Origin: Panicum virgatum
Taxonomy: Eukaryota; Streptophyta; Magnoliopsida; Poales; Poaceae
Assembly: GCF_016808335.1 (NCBI RefSeq)
Contig: NC_053149.1
Location: 32,764,087 to 32,828,086, forward strand
DNA length: 64,000 bases
Direction of reading: 5' to 3'
The notes beneath the pieces are model-generated. The model made no database searches. It was given only the letters and a program-made list of their open reading frames with translations, and was not told where the DNA came from. The position numbers were made by a program, and so were the translations under genes. Shown one piece after another: positions 10,474 to 19,802 of the stretch (its first letter is position 1; each line of letters opens with the position of its first letter).

Positions 10474-11239
10474 TGTAACACCCCGGGTGTTTACACAGTA
10501 TTTTAATTTGGTGCCTGCACAGTAATGGTGTAGGTTTGCTATGCATCATGTGCTTGAATTACTTAAAAAGGATCTTTTTGTAATTATGAAAGGTTATATG
10601 TGTAATTATGATTTTATGCAAGGTCCTTTATATAGTTAATTGTGTTTATAGCTTTTATGGAGGGTGTTTGTGCAAAATTTCAGTGCATTTATTGCATGGC
10701 AACCAATTTTGCTTGTAAGTCTATGTTTGTAGTGAATTTACGTTGAAAAAGACAAATTTCCTAGATTTCAAAATCCCTTCAATGATTTTAATTTTAGCTC
10801 TTGAATCTTTGGTCAAATAAATTTTTGCACAACATCAAAGTTGTAGATCTTGAAAAGTTGAACAACTTTCATGTTGGGCACTTTTTCATTTGAGCTTTAG
10901 TTCAAAAGTTATTGCTTGTTTACAGAAAGGTCCCTGGAACTTTTGGAAATTGCAAAATCGTCCTTGTGACCATCTCCCCTCCCTGCTCTGCTTCTCGCCG
11001 CCGGCCACCGACAGCGCCGCCCGCCGACGATTTCCCGGCCTTCCCGGCCATCAATTCGCCGTGCGCTGGCGCCCACGCGTCGCGGACGAGCTCCTCCCCC
11101 GCCTGTTGCCTCGCGCTGGCGCCTCCACCCCTCGCCACGCCGCCCCGCCGCGCCCAGAACCTCCCCGCCGGCTGCCACCTCGCCGCCTCCGTGGAGAGCC
11201 CAAACCAGAGGCCCAGCTCTCGATCTTTCGCGCGCCTGA

Positions 11240-11604
11240 GCACTACAAGAAGCCCCGCGCTCTTTTCCCCTCATCTTTTCGCCAGTTCCCTAACCCCACG
11301 CCCCAGAACGCCGCCGCCGCTCACCCCGAACGCTGGTGAGCTTCACCCCGCCGCGGAGCCGCCACCCCAGACCCGCTCTACCCCTACAGCCCCCACCTTT
11401 AGCACCGCCTCGACCTCGCGCAGCTCCCAGGCCACTTCCCCTCGCCTGAACCTCACCGGAGCACCCTCGCCGTCGCTTGCCTCCGCCGCCGACCCGCCCT
11501 GCTCCGCCGAGCCACCGCTTCCGAGCCCCTCCGCGCAACCCTAGGCCACCCAGAGGTGCGCCTTGCACCCGTGAAGCTCACGCACCCCTCCACTCTCGCC
11601 GCCG
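11240..11604 (+). promoter_or_regulatory. Likely promoter / first exon region of the A LTR
   Basis: The block has CACTACAAGAAGCCC, a degenerate match to CTACAAAAGCCC in the D LTRs, followed by a pyrimidine-rich stretch, as in plant core promoters. GTGAGC donor-like sites follow at 11335 and 11605; the second is kept in the D 5' LTR. With the first donor, the frame of 10912-11335 would join exon 2 in phase. The transcription start and true donor are not known. Confidence 0.35.
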
Positions 11605-12702
11605 GTGAGCCCCTCGCCGGGAAACGGCCGGTCAACCGCCGCCTCCCCTCTCTGACCCGGCCCAGGGACCTCGGGTTGAAAGGAAAGAAAACCCAGGGGG
11701 TTATTTGCATAGGCATAGACTCAGATGAATAGTGCCAGTAGGGGCTGCTTTGTAATATTTTCAGTGAACTTTGAAATTCTAGATCAATTCGTAGAAAATT
11801 CGTAAAATAGCAAATCTTGATGTTTTGGAGTCCTCTTGAAGAGCTCTATGCAGTAGAACCAGAATATGTTAGGCCTTAGTTGCAAGTTTTTGCTGTAGAT
11901 GTTGTTTTGTGTTACTAGGTGTATAACTACTTGTTCTTTAATCTTTTTCTTATCTGATGCTTGAAAGCTTGTATTGCTTTGAAATTTTGGTGGTAGTTTA
12001 CTCATGTTACACTAGCTTTGCTATAAAAATTTCATGATCAGTTCTTTGTTGTAGCTATTTATTTGATTTAATCTTTGTTTAATAGACTTTATTCATGGTA
12101 AATAGTTTCTGTTCTTAATAAATCATGAAAATATTCATGAGTGTTCTTCTGGAGTATGTTAGCTTGTCCAGGAAGTTTGAGCTTTAGTTCATGTCTAGAA
12201 CAGGAGCAAAATTAAATCTTGCTAAATTGATGTCTGTTTAGTTTAATTTATCTGAATTAATCCCGTGCAGATAAAATCATGAAAAATTCACAGTAGCTAG
12301 ATCATCCCTGTTTAGATCTCATGTTAAATTTTGAGCTTCTGATCTTCTTTAGTTTGACCTGTGTAATTCTTGCTTGTTCTAGATGTTATCTGAGTAAATG
12401 ATTTATTGTAATTAAATGATTACATGTCTTGACATGATTTTTGTAGGGTAGATTACTTTATTCATGTTCTGTTTAGAGTAATTTTGGTAGATTTTATTAC
12501 TGTTTGTACTTTGATTTGTTGATTTATTTACAAACCATGACTTATTTGTATAGGAAATCGCCACCACTTTTTTTTTTATGAAGTTAGTTAACTTCTTTTG
12601 TGCTTTTGATCATGATGCCTTGTGTAGTTAAATTTGTTATTTAACTACTCTATAAACGATTGCCCATGTTTGTTTATAATGTTGTTCTTGCATTACATAT
12701 AG

Positions 12703-12855
12703 ATACGACTACTTTGTCAGACGGGACGTACGAGTTGATTCCGGAGTCTGACGGAGGTGATCTCGAAGCTCAAGTGAACACTGCGGAACTAACTGAAGCC
12801 CCGAACCAAAGTTCGGAAGAGCCTAGCGCTGAAATAGTTAGCAATTACCGAGAAG
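12703..12855 (+). CDS. LTR mini-gene exon 2 (element A, 3' LTR)
   Basis: Identical in frame and splice signals to 1509-1661: acceptor ATATAG before it, GAAG|GCAAGC at its end. The copy is intact. Confidence 0.4.
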
Positions 12856-13820
12856 GCAAGCCCCGGACATAACCTATATTTCAAATTATTATCATTTACG
12901 GTTATTACTTACTTGTGCATTTACAGTTCTTAGGATTTGAATTGAAACCCTAGATGCATGATCCTAGGAACCTATGTACTGAACACTAGACCTGAGTTCG
13001 ACTATCTGCTAAGCTTATAGGAACGGTAAAAGTCGAGTGATTGCCTGTCACTCGCGAGCTTTATAGGAATTGCTTGTTTACTTTCTGTTAACAATATAAG
13101 GACGACGGACGGGGTTGTGTTCGATATCATGTCCTATGTGAGACCCCGTCTGTGTTGATGAACTTGCTAAGGTCGCGGTGTGTGGTAGTGCTGGTTAAGT
13201 TTTTGAAAGTACTAGTCACATGCCGTAAATATGGTACGCGGCAAGCCTAGTAGCCGATTGGACCGGGGAGTGGATATACCTCCCACTCTCTCAGTAGGGA
13301 TAGGTTTTATTTTATGTTGCGCAACACTACGACTTCTAGGGACAAGGTTCGGCCTTGGAGCCCTGTAGTCGGGGAGAGTGGCACTATCCACAAGCCGGAA
13401 AGAAAGGTTAACGGTTGTTTGGGAATGACCCGACGGTATTCCAGACGTGTGTGCTAGGTTACCCTTGCAAGGTTGAATTTCGATTCAGAATCGTCCGCCT
13501 CTCACGATGAAATGAGACTGCTTGATCTCTTTGCCACACAGAGTAATAAGAGCAACAATATTCTTATTAATCTTGATGTTTGCTTAAGAGTTTCACCATG
13601 AATGGGTAGTATATGCTTACATAGAATGGTTAATCAACTAGAATCTTGCAGCTAAAACTTGAAAGTAAGGACCTACTCTTTATTGCTTTTCAGCAAAGGA
13701 AAAACCAGAGCCTTACAAAGCCTTGCATAGTCTAGCTAAGGTGGACTACTTATACCCGTTGTCGGTTAAGTCTTGCTGAGTATTAGAATACTCAGCCTTG
13801 TTGTTGAAACCCTTTTTCAG

Positions 13821-13930
13821 GTATGACTTTTGAGGATCAGGTCGCTAGCTTGACCTATCCTTGCTCGTTGCCTCCTGGCTGGTCCGTAGAATGGGATACG
13901 TCTTCGGCCGGCAATGACTATGACGAGTGA
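13821..13930 (+). CDS. LTR mini-gene exon 3 (element A, 3' LTR)
   Basis: Same as 2627-2736 after a CAG acceptor. One residue near the C-terminus differs from the 5' copy (Gly instead of Asp before NDYDE), which matches the D and C copies. Confidence 0.4.
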
Positions 13931-14674
13931 TACCCGGCTTGGGCTAGCTTGGTATACTTTTGGCGACGTGTTGTAGAGATCGTGTTTCATCTTCCGCTGT
14001 TTAGACTCTGAACTTATAATCATGGCTTGTATAACTGTTTTACTTAAGTTGGTTTTGTAATAATGGTTTGAACTATTTTGTAATCACTACTGAACTTGCC
14101 TGTGTTGTAAATTGTATGGTTGTAATATCTCTGGACTTGCCTTCGTGCGAGGTATGCTTGTTCGATCCGAGAGTCGGTGGTTGTATCGGGACGTTACCCG
14201 ACAGACCAAAAATTGTTCCGTTTGAAGTGCGTTTAAGCTAATGTTGCCTTTATGGTGATGGTTTACGCACTTGAGCCGGGATAATTTAGGCGGTTCTGCC
14301 ACAGCGCGCTGCCGCAGTCGCTGCCGCAGATCCGGCCACCGCCGCTGCGCCTCCCTGCCTCCCAACGACCGCCGGAGTTCCACGTGCCGACGGGATGCGC
14401 AGCGTCAGGCCCCGACACGCCAAACCCTAGATCTGCGTGGGCGCAGCGGCGACAGCGGCAACGCGAAACACAGGGCGACGGGCCGACGGCGTGGAGCAAG
14501 CGACTAGGCAGGGCGACGGCGCGGATCTCGACGGCCCCGGCTGGCGGCGAGCTCGGCTCGCCTCCGGTGCGGCCCGCACCTCCATCCTCCCTCCTCCCAG
14601 TCCCAGGCCGTGAACGAGCCGGCCGCCGCACCCGCGATCTGGGACCTACTCCCAGTCCCAGGCATCCTCCTTCG

Positions 14675-14747
14675 ATGCGTCCGGTGGAAGACGGTGCCAC
14701 CGATTCGGATCTTGCTGCCCCTGGCCATCTGCACTGCGCTCCGAGAG
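14675..14747 (+). other. First-exon-like segment (captured)
   Basis: An ATG after a GC-rich leader opens 24 codons and one base, then a donor-like AGAG|GTAACG. The surrounding ~350 bp are GC-rich like a grass promoter and 5' UTR. The peptide (MRPVEDGATDSDLAAPGH...) is not recognised. Confidence 0.35.
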
Positions 14748-15617
14748 GTAACGAGGTGCTTACCTTTGGCAGCTACTTTTGCCTCCCCGTACGATATCTC
14801 ATAATCGTGCCTTTTCTTTTTCGTCCAATATTCAAACCCTAGCTTGAAATCTATTAAATCTGAACCTGTTGCTGGTCCTCAATCAAGGTGTGGCTCTCTG
14901 CCAGCTGCCATGCTGTTGTTGCTGCTCTCTACTTGCCGACACAACCAAGGTGAGTTTGGAAAATGCAGAATGTATTTCCAGGTAGCAAAAGAAGGAACCG
15001 AAATACAATTACCATGTAGTATTTCAATATCACTGCATCAGCCATTCTATTCTCAATCAATCTGAACTTCAGCATTACTTGTATGGGATCCGCCGATTAT
15101 TGTGTGACCAGAGCTTACAGCCGTATGAACAGAGCTATATGTTGATTTCAGGCTTGCTTCATCAAACTGAAAGATACTGCGTGAGATACTGACATTTATT
15201 TGTGCTGTTGTTGATACTGACAACAAAATTCATACCAAGCAAAAAATAACTAAAAATATTTGGATTGCATTTCGTAGGAATTTTCTGGTGGATATCACCC
15301 TAAACTTTGTGATTCAGAATAATCCCATGTGCTGTTGCTGAGTATATCAAGTGGGACCTGGGTCCAGGGCTCAATCTCAGTGAGGCATTTAGAGCGTTCT
15401 TCTGGAGCGCATGTCTTGGGTTGGCATTTAGCAAAAAGCTGGAAGCTTTGCTTTCTTTAAGCCTAGATTTACTTAGCATATACTATGTATCTTTACTCAA
15501 TGTGTATGAGCCTGTGTTTTTTTGTTGCTTGTTTTTGTCACTAGAACTGGAATCTCAACGTGTCACTCTTATATTCTTGCTGAATTCTGTTGCATCTCAT
15601 GGAACAAGCAAGTCTTG

Positions 15618-15674
15618 ATGGACCTTGGCGTCATGTTTATTGAAACCAGTGCTAAAGCTGGATGTAACATTAAG
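15618..15674 (+). pseudogene. RABH1/Rab6-like GTPase exon fragment
   Basis: The frame reads MDLGVMFIETSAKAGCNIK. It contains ETSAK, the G5 guanine-binding motif of Rab GTPases, and the GVMFIETSAKAG.NIK context typical of plant RABH1 (Rab6 family, Golgi trafficking). A next fragment of the same protein lies ~115 bp downstream in the same order. It is an isolated exon without the G1-G4 motifs, so it is a captured, non-functional copy. Confidence 0.75.
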
Positions 15675-15787
15675 ATATGCTTCAGAATATAAACTGCTTA
15701 CATGTCTCCTTTCAGAGTAGTGTGTTTTTGTTTAGGAAGGCCTTTATTTTTCTGCCAGTCACTGACCATCACAAACTTGTGAGCATG

Positions 15788-15905
15788 TGCTGTTCTGTAA
15801 AATTGCTGCTGCACTTCTGGAATGGAGACACTCTCATCAGCGAAGCAGGAAGGCATGGTTGATGTGAACTTGAGGTCCGGCAATGCAAACTCGTCCCATT
15901 CTCAG
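15788..15905 (+). pseudogene. RABH1/Rab6-like C-terminal exon fragment
   Basis: One frame gives KIAAAL and the next gives GMETLSSAKQEGMVDVNLRS, then NANSSHSQ before a GT donor. Together this is the hypervariable C-terminal region of RABH1. The shift between the frames fits loss of one C in the expected CTTCCTGGA. The final exon with the prenylated Cys motif is not found. Decayed captured exon. Confidence 0.75.
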
Positions 15906-15978
15906 GTAATTTAGGAAGGCATTTTAAAAAAGCATTGTATCCATGTTCTGGAATGCACGCAATTTAGTTTCCATTGAT

Positions 15979-16011
15979 GAAATTTAACCATAGCGTTCAA
16001 GTGCTGCATTC
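15979..16011 (+). repeat. 33 bp direct repeat, copy 1
   Basis: Matches 16343-16375 exactly over 33 bases (GAAATTTAACC...GCATTC). The copies are 364 bp apart and bracket the RRM-like piece. Confidence 0.85.
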
Positions 16012-16244
16012 TACTGAATATGCTAACTGGAGTAGGTTAGTTTGGTAATTTTTACTTACTTCATGCATGATCTATGCAAGAAAAATATTGTCCTGTACCT
16101 AGGCTTATCAATTTACATCAGCATAGCTTATGATATGGTTATAAGATGATCTAGGTTTAGTGTTCTTCATATCTATAAAATATTTATAGGGAGAGCTTAC
16201 ATAGCTATATGTTTACATAACATATTTACTTATATTCTTTGCAG

Positions 16245-16290
16245 TGCGCATGCCTACATTGTCTTCAAAGATGAGCATGCCCCCTCGTAA
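16245..16290 (+). pseudogene. Possible RRM exon fragment (RNP1-like)
   Basis: After a TTTGCAG acceptor the frame reads AHAYIVFKDEHAPS, then TAA. AYIVF resembles the RNP1 core of RNA recognition motifs (K/R-G-x-A-Y-V-x-F) and KDE.A often follows it. Too short to name the gene; it could be chance. Confidence 0.35.
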
Positions 16291-16342
16291 AAAGCTTCAA
16301 GGAGAAGGGCCTCTTTATGACAGAAAGAGGACTGTTTGCTTT

Positions 16343-16375
16343 GAAATTTAACCATAGCGTTCAAGTGCTGCATTC
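16343..16375 (+). repeat. 33 bp direct repeat, copy 2
   Basis: Exact second copy of 15979-16011; it precedes the two-exon fragment at 16400. Confidence 0.85.
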
Positions 16376-16399
16376 ACTCCTGCCTTCAATTCTCAATAG

Positions 16400-16621
16400 G
16401 CCGGGTTGCACTAATGGAGGAAGGAAATGCCCATGAAAGTAATGTTGAAGACACTTTGGTCGATGCTGCCGAAAAGGTGGACCACGACCGTGAGTGCCCT
16501 TGTTTTCTATACTTGGTCAATAAAATTCTATAATTAGTGGGTGCAAATATGTTCAATGATGAGTAATACTGCATGTGTAGGCAAGGAATGTATTGAGGAC
16601 AACATTCCTGGAGAAATCTAA
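16400..16621 (+). pseudogene. Two-exon C-terminal gene fragment of unknown identity
   Basis: Exon 16400-16489 follows AATAG and ends at C|GTGAGT. Exon 16581-16621 follows TGTGTAG. The junction restores one CGC codon and the frame runs to a TAA at 16619-16621. The acidic peptide includes MEEGNAHESNVEDT and ends NIPGEI. Correct splice sites and phase argue for a real, intact 3' gene end captured by the Helitron. I do not recognise the parent gene. Confidence 0.45.
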
Positions 16622-16999
16622 AGTCCAATGTTCAAGTGCACATGTACGTGATCTCCATTCTGCCCTTATATAGATCTGATAGCTGAGATTATTAAATGCT
16701 GGTCTGACGAATGAAAAAAAATCTTATCATGAAGTTATTTGTTTGTTGTAGTGGGGTACTTTCTTATTTGTGCTGGTGAAAAATTGTTCATTGGAGTAGC
16801 ATGGGATGGTCATCAAGGAGAAATATGTCATGGTGTTATCTAATATTCTCTTATGGATATCATATCAAAAGTTGGAATGATATGTTTGTTTTGAAAGTTA
16901 GGCTCTTGACCATCACAGCCCTGTATGCATTCTTTCTGAGTATAATTATGTGATGTTGAGTATAATTCTGTGATGTGCACTTAAATATGTTTTTTTTAA

Positions 17000-17030
17000 C
17001 CCGTAGCGTTAGCACGGGCCAAATTACTAG
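17000..17030 (+). other. Helitron 3' terminus
   Basis: The hairpin CCCGTAGCGTTAGCACGGG is followed by CCAAATTACTAG. A short stem 10-12 bases before a terminal CTAG, with T as next base, is the classical Helitron end. The minus-strand RT frame of element E resumes right after it. Confidence 0.8.
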
Positions 17031-18127
17031 TAGGAGTAAAAGCATCTATCTTTCCGAACAAATTAGATATAAATCTTCTCAAGTAATTCACCTTGCCCAG
17101 AAACTTTTGCAAGTCTTTCTTGCAAGCAGGAGCCTCTACCTTCTTCATGGCTTCAATTCTCTTTGGATCAATCTCTATGCCCTTCTCATGAATAATGAAG
17201 CCCAAGAACTTCCCAGCCGATACATCAAAAGCACACTTGAGCGGGTTCATCTTCAATCCATACTGACGCATAGCAAGCCTCAAATCAGCCAAATGATGAC
17301 TCAAGCCGGCCGATTTGATCACAATATCATCAATATAAACTTCCAATATAATGCAAATTAAATCATGGAAGATCAAATTCATAGCCCTTTGATAAGTAGC
17401 ACCAGCATTTTTCAAACTAAAAGTCATGACAACCCACTCAAATATACCAACAAAACCAGGACATCTAAAGGCCGTTTTAGACGTATCTTCTTCGGCCACG
17501 AATATTTGATTGTAACCAGCATTACCATCAAGAAAACTAATAACACGATGTCCAGAAGCCTCATTGATCAACATATCGGCTATAGGCATAGGATATTCAT
17601 CTTTCGGAGTAGCTTTATTAAGATCTCTAAAATCAATGCAAACTCTAATCTTGCCCGAATCCTTCTTTTCAACGGGCACAATATTAGAGATCCACTCCGC
17701 ATAACGACAAGACCAAATAAATCCAGCATCTAATAAGCGATTAATTTCCACTTTTATTCGGTCATACATAATAGGATTAAAATGCCTAGAAGGTTGTTTA
17801 TAAGGTCTAAAATCGGCCTTGATCGGCAGCCGATGCTCAATCAAATCACGACTCAAACCAAGCATCTTAGAATATTCCCATGCAAAACAATCGACATATT
17901 CTTTCAATAACTTTATTAAATCGGCTTTACAATCATCCGATAAGTTTGCATTTACAAAAGTCGGCCTAGGAATAGAACCATCTCCAATATCTACCTTTTC
18001 TAAAGGATCAGCCGACATAAAACCTTGGCCTAACTTGTCTAAGTCATCCAAGTCTTCAATAGCCTCGCATATATCGTTCACCTTGTCCCGATAGTGCTCG
18101 ATGCGCTGCTGCAGCCAGTCTGCGCTG

Positions 18128-18190
18128 GACCGGTCTGACCGATATGGTGCACCAGTCTGACCGGTCAGAGGAAGCGGTCTGACCGGTCGG
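18128..18190. repeat. GACCGGTC palindromic minisatellite in element E (part 1)
   Basis: Several degenerate copies of ACCGGTC(T/A)GACCGGTC. The same motif recurs on the other side of D (33505-33600 and 34035-34082), so it was one region of E before D inserted. Confidence 0.8.
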
Positions 18191-18199
18191 CTCTGTGTC

Positions 18200-18204
18200 A
18201 TTGC
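18200..18204. other. Target site duplication of D, left copy
   Basis: ATTGC next to the LTR; the same five bases are at 32682-32686. Confidence 0.95.
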
Positions 18205-18571
18205 TGTGGCAGAACCACCTGAATTATCCCGGCTCAAGTGCGCAGGACATCACCATAAAGGCAACACTAACTCAAATGCACTTCAAACGGAACAATTCTT
18301 GGTCTGTCGGGTAACGTCCCGATACAACCACCGGTTCTCGGATCGAACAAGCAAACCCCGCACGAAGGCGAGTCCAGAGATATTACAACCACCATTTTAC
18401 AACACAGACATAGTATTGATTACAAACCAGTTCAGACCATTATTACAAAACCAACTTAAGTAAAGCAGTTATACAAGCCATAACTATAAGTTCCGAGTTT
18501 AGACAGCGGAAGATAAAACCCGACGACTACAACACATCGCAAAAGGACACCAGGCTAGCCCAAGCATGGTA

Positions 18572-18681
18572 TCACTCGTCATAGTCATTGCCGGTCGAAG
18601 ACGTATCCCACTCTACGGACCAGCCAGGAGGCAATGAGCAAGGATAAGTCAAGCTAGCGATCTGTTCCTCAAAACTCATAC
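18572..18681 (-). CDS. LTR mini-gene exon 3 (element D, 3' LTR)
   Basis: Encodes the 35-residue peptide with FEEQ, PPGWSVEWD and NDYDE, the same length as in A. The acceptor here reads CAAG rather than CAGG, so splicing in this copy may be weakened. Confidence 0.35.
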
Positions 18682-19649
18682 TTGAAAAAGGGTTTCAACA
18701 GCAAGGCTGAGTATTCTAATACTCAGCAAGACTTAACCGTCCACGGGTATACGTAGCCCACTTTAACTAGACTATGCAAGGTTTTGTGAGGCTCTGGTTT
18801 TCCTTTTGCTGAAAAGCAATAAAGAGTAGATCCTTACTTTCAAGTTTTACCTTTCAAGATTCTAGTTGATTAACCATTCTATGTAAGCAACTACTATCCA
18901 ATCATGGTAGAAAACTAAGCAAACATCAAGATTGATAAATAATATTGTTGCTCTTATTACTCTGTGTGGCAAAGGGATCAAGCAGTCTCATTTCATCGTG
19001 AGAGGCGGACGATTCTGAATCGAAATTCAACCTGGCTAGGCAAACCTAACACACACGTCGGGAACACCGTCGGGTCGTTCCCAAACAACCGTTGACCTTT
19101 CTTTCCGGCTTGTGGATAGTGCCACTCTCCCTGACTATAGGGCTCCAAGGCCGAACCTTGTCCCTAGAAGTCGTAGTGTTGCGCAACATAAAAATAAAAC
19201 CTATCCCTAAGAGAGAGTGGGAGGTATATCAACTCCCCGGTCCAATCGGCTACTAGGCTTGCCGCGTACCATATTTACGGCATGTGGTTAGTACTTTCAA
19301 ATACTTAACCACCGCTACCACACACCGCGACCTTAGCAAGTTCATCAACACAGACGGGGTCTCACATAAGGTCATGATATCAAACACAACCCCGTCTGTT
19401 GTCCTTATATTGATAACAGAAAGGTAAACAATCGATTCCTATAAAACTCGCGAGTGACAGGCAATCACTCGACTTTTACCGGTCCTATAAGCTTAGCAAG
19501 TAGTCGAACTCAAGTATAGTGTTCAGTACATAGGTTCCTAGGATCATGCATCTAGGGTTTCAATTCAAATCCTAAGAACTGTAAATGCATGAGCAAGTAA
19601 TAACAGTAAATGATAATAATTTGAAGTATAGGTTATGTCCGGGGCTTGC

Positions 19650-19802
19650 CTTCTCGGTAGTCGCTAACTATTTCAGCTCTAGGCTCTTCCGAACTTTGGT
19701 CCGGGGCTTCAGTTAGTACGGCGGTGTTTGCTTGAGCTTCGAGATCACCTCCTTCCGAATCCGGGATCAGCTCGTACGTCCCGTCTGATAAGGCAGTCGT
19801 AT
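19650..19802 (-). CDS. LTR mini-gene exon 2 (element D, 3' LTR)
   Basis: Same 153 nt length, AAATAG acceptor and GAAG|GCAAGC donor as in A. The frame is open, and several changes are conservative (for example Asp/Glu swaps). The equivalent exon in the 5' LTR of D (30330-30510) has a CAA-to-TAA stop. Confidence 0.4.

Larger units (their letters stand above)
1..14303 (+). mobile_element. Element A: young chromodomain Ty3/gypsy LTR retrotransposon, 5' LTR cut by window edge
   Basis: The order is partial 5' LTR, tRNA-Met-type primer binding site, long leader, ORF0, spacer, intact gag-pol, polypurine tract and complete 3' LTR. Protease, RT, RNase H and integrase come in gypsy order, and a chromodomain-like C-terminus places it in the chromoviruses. 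The long LTRs suggest the Tekay/Del clade. Comparing the LTRs by eye over 3.1 kb, I noticed about six substitutions and one T-tract length change, so insertion is recent. Both ORFs are open from end to end, so it may be autonomous. The bases after the 3' LTR (14304-14308) are GCGCG, but the left target site is outside the window and a duplication cannot be confirmed. Confidence 0.95.
10474..14303 (+). repeat. 3' LTR of element A (complete, 3830 bp)
   Basis: It starts TGTAACACCC and ends CCACA. From 11194 it matches the 5' LTR almost base for base. A TATA-like run (TTTATATAG) is near 10627. A GC-rich block at ~10975-11690 has donor-like CCGGTGAGC and CTGGTGAGC sites, followed by an AT-rich, intron-like region. 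The mini-gene exons 2 and 3 recur at 12703-12855 and 13821-13930. Confidence 0.97.
14304..17030 (+). mobile_element. Helitron-like element with captured host gene fragments (5' end not found)
   Basis: The right end has the Helitron 3' signature: a short hairpin (17000-17018) followed 12 bases later by CTAG, then a T of the invaded gypsy element. The body has a GC-rich promoter/exon-like block, then AT-rich intron-like DNA with exon pieces of at least two or three host genes (RABH1-like, possibly an RRM protein, and an unidentified C-terminus). Such mosaics are typical of non-autonomous grass Helitrons. Element A abuts it at 14303/14304, so the 5' TC end is either inside the GC-rich block or left of A. 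No Rep/helicase gene is seen. Confidence 0.65.
17031..18204 (-). pseudogene. Element E: Tat-lineage gypsy reverse transcriptase region
   Basis: The minus-strand frame shows an RT with ADFRPYKQPSRHFNP, VCIDFRDLNKATPKDEYPMP and the catalytic YIDDIVIKS, plus FLGFIIHEKGIEIDPKR and KFLGKVNYLRRFISNL. These are typical of Tat/Retand-like elements, distinct from A-D. The domain is nearly complete but is cut at its C-terminus by the Helitron and split from its protease by D. The upstream part holds GACCGGTC repeats that code PVRP/TGQTG-like residues. RNase H and integrase are not in the window. Confidence 0.9.

Noticed and set aside
14304..14308. GCGCG as target site duplication of A
   Set aside because: The matching left flank is outside the window.
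14384..14842. 152-codon ORF and neighbours in the GC-rich block after A
   Set aside because: Low-complexity Arg/Pro/Ala frames; a spliced first exon from the ATG at 14675 explains the region better.
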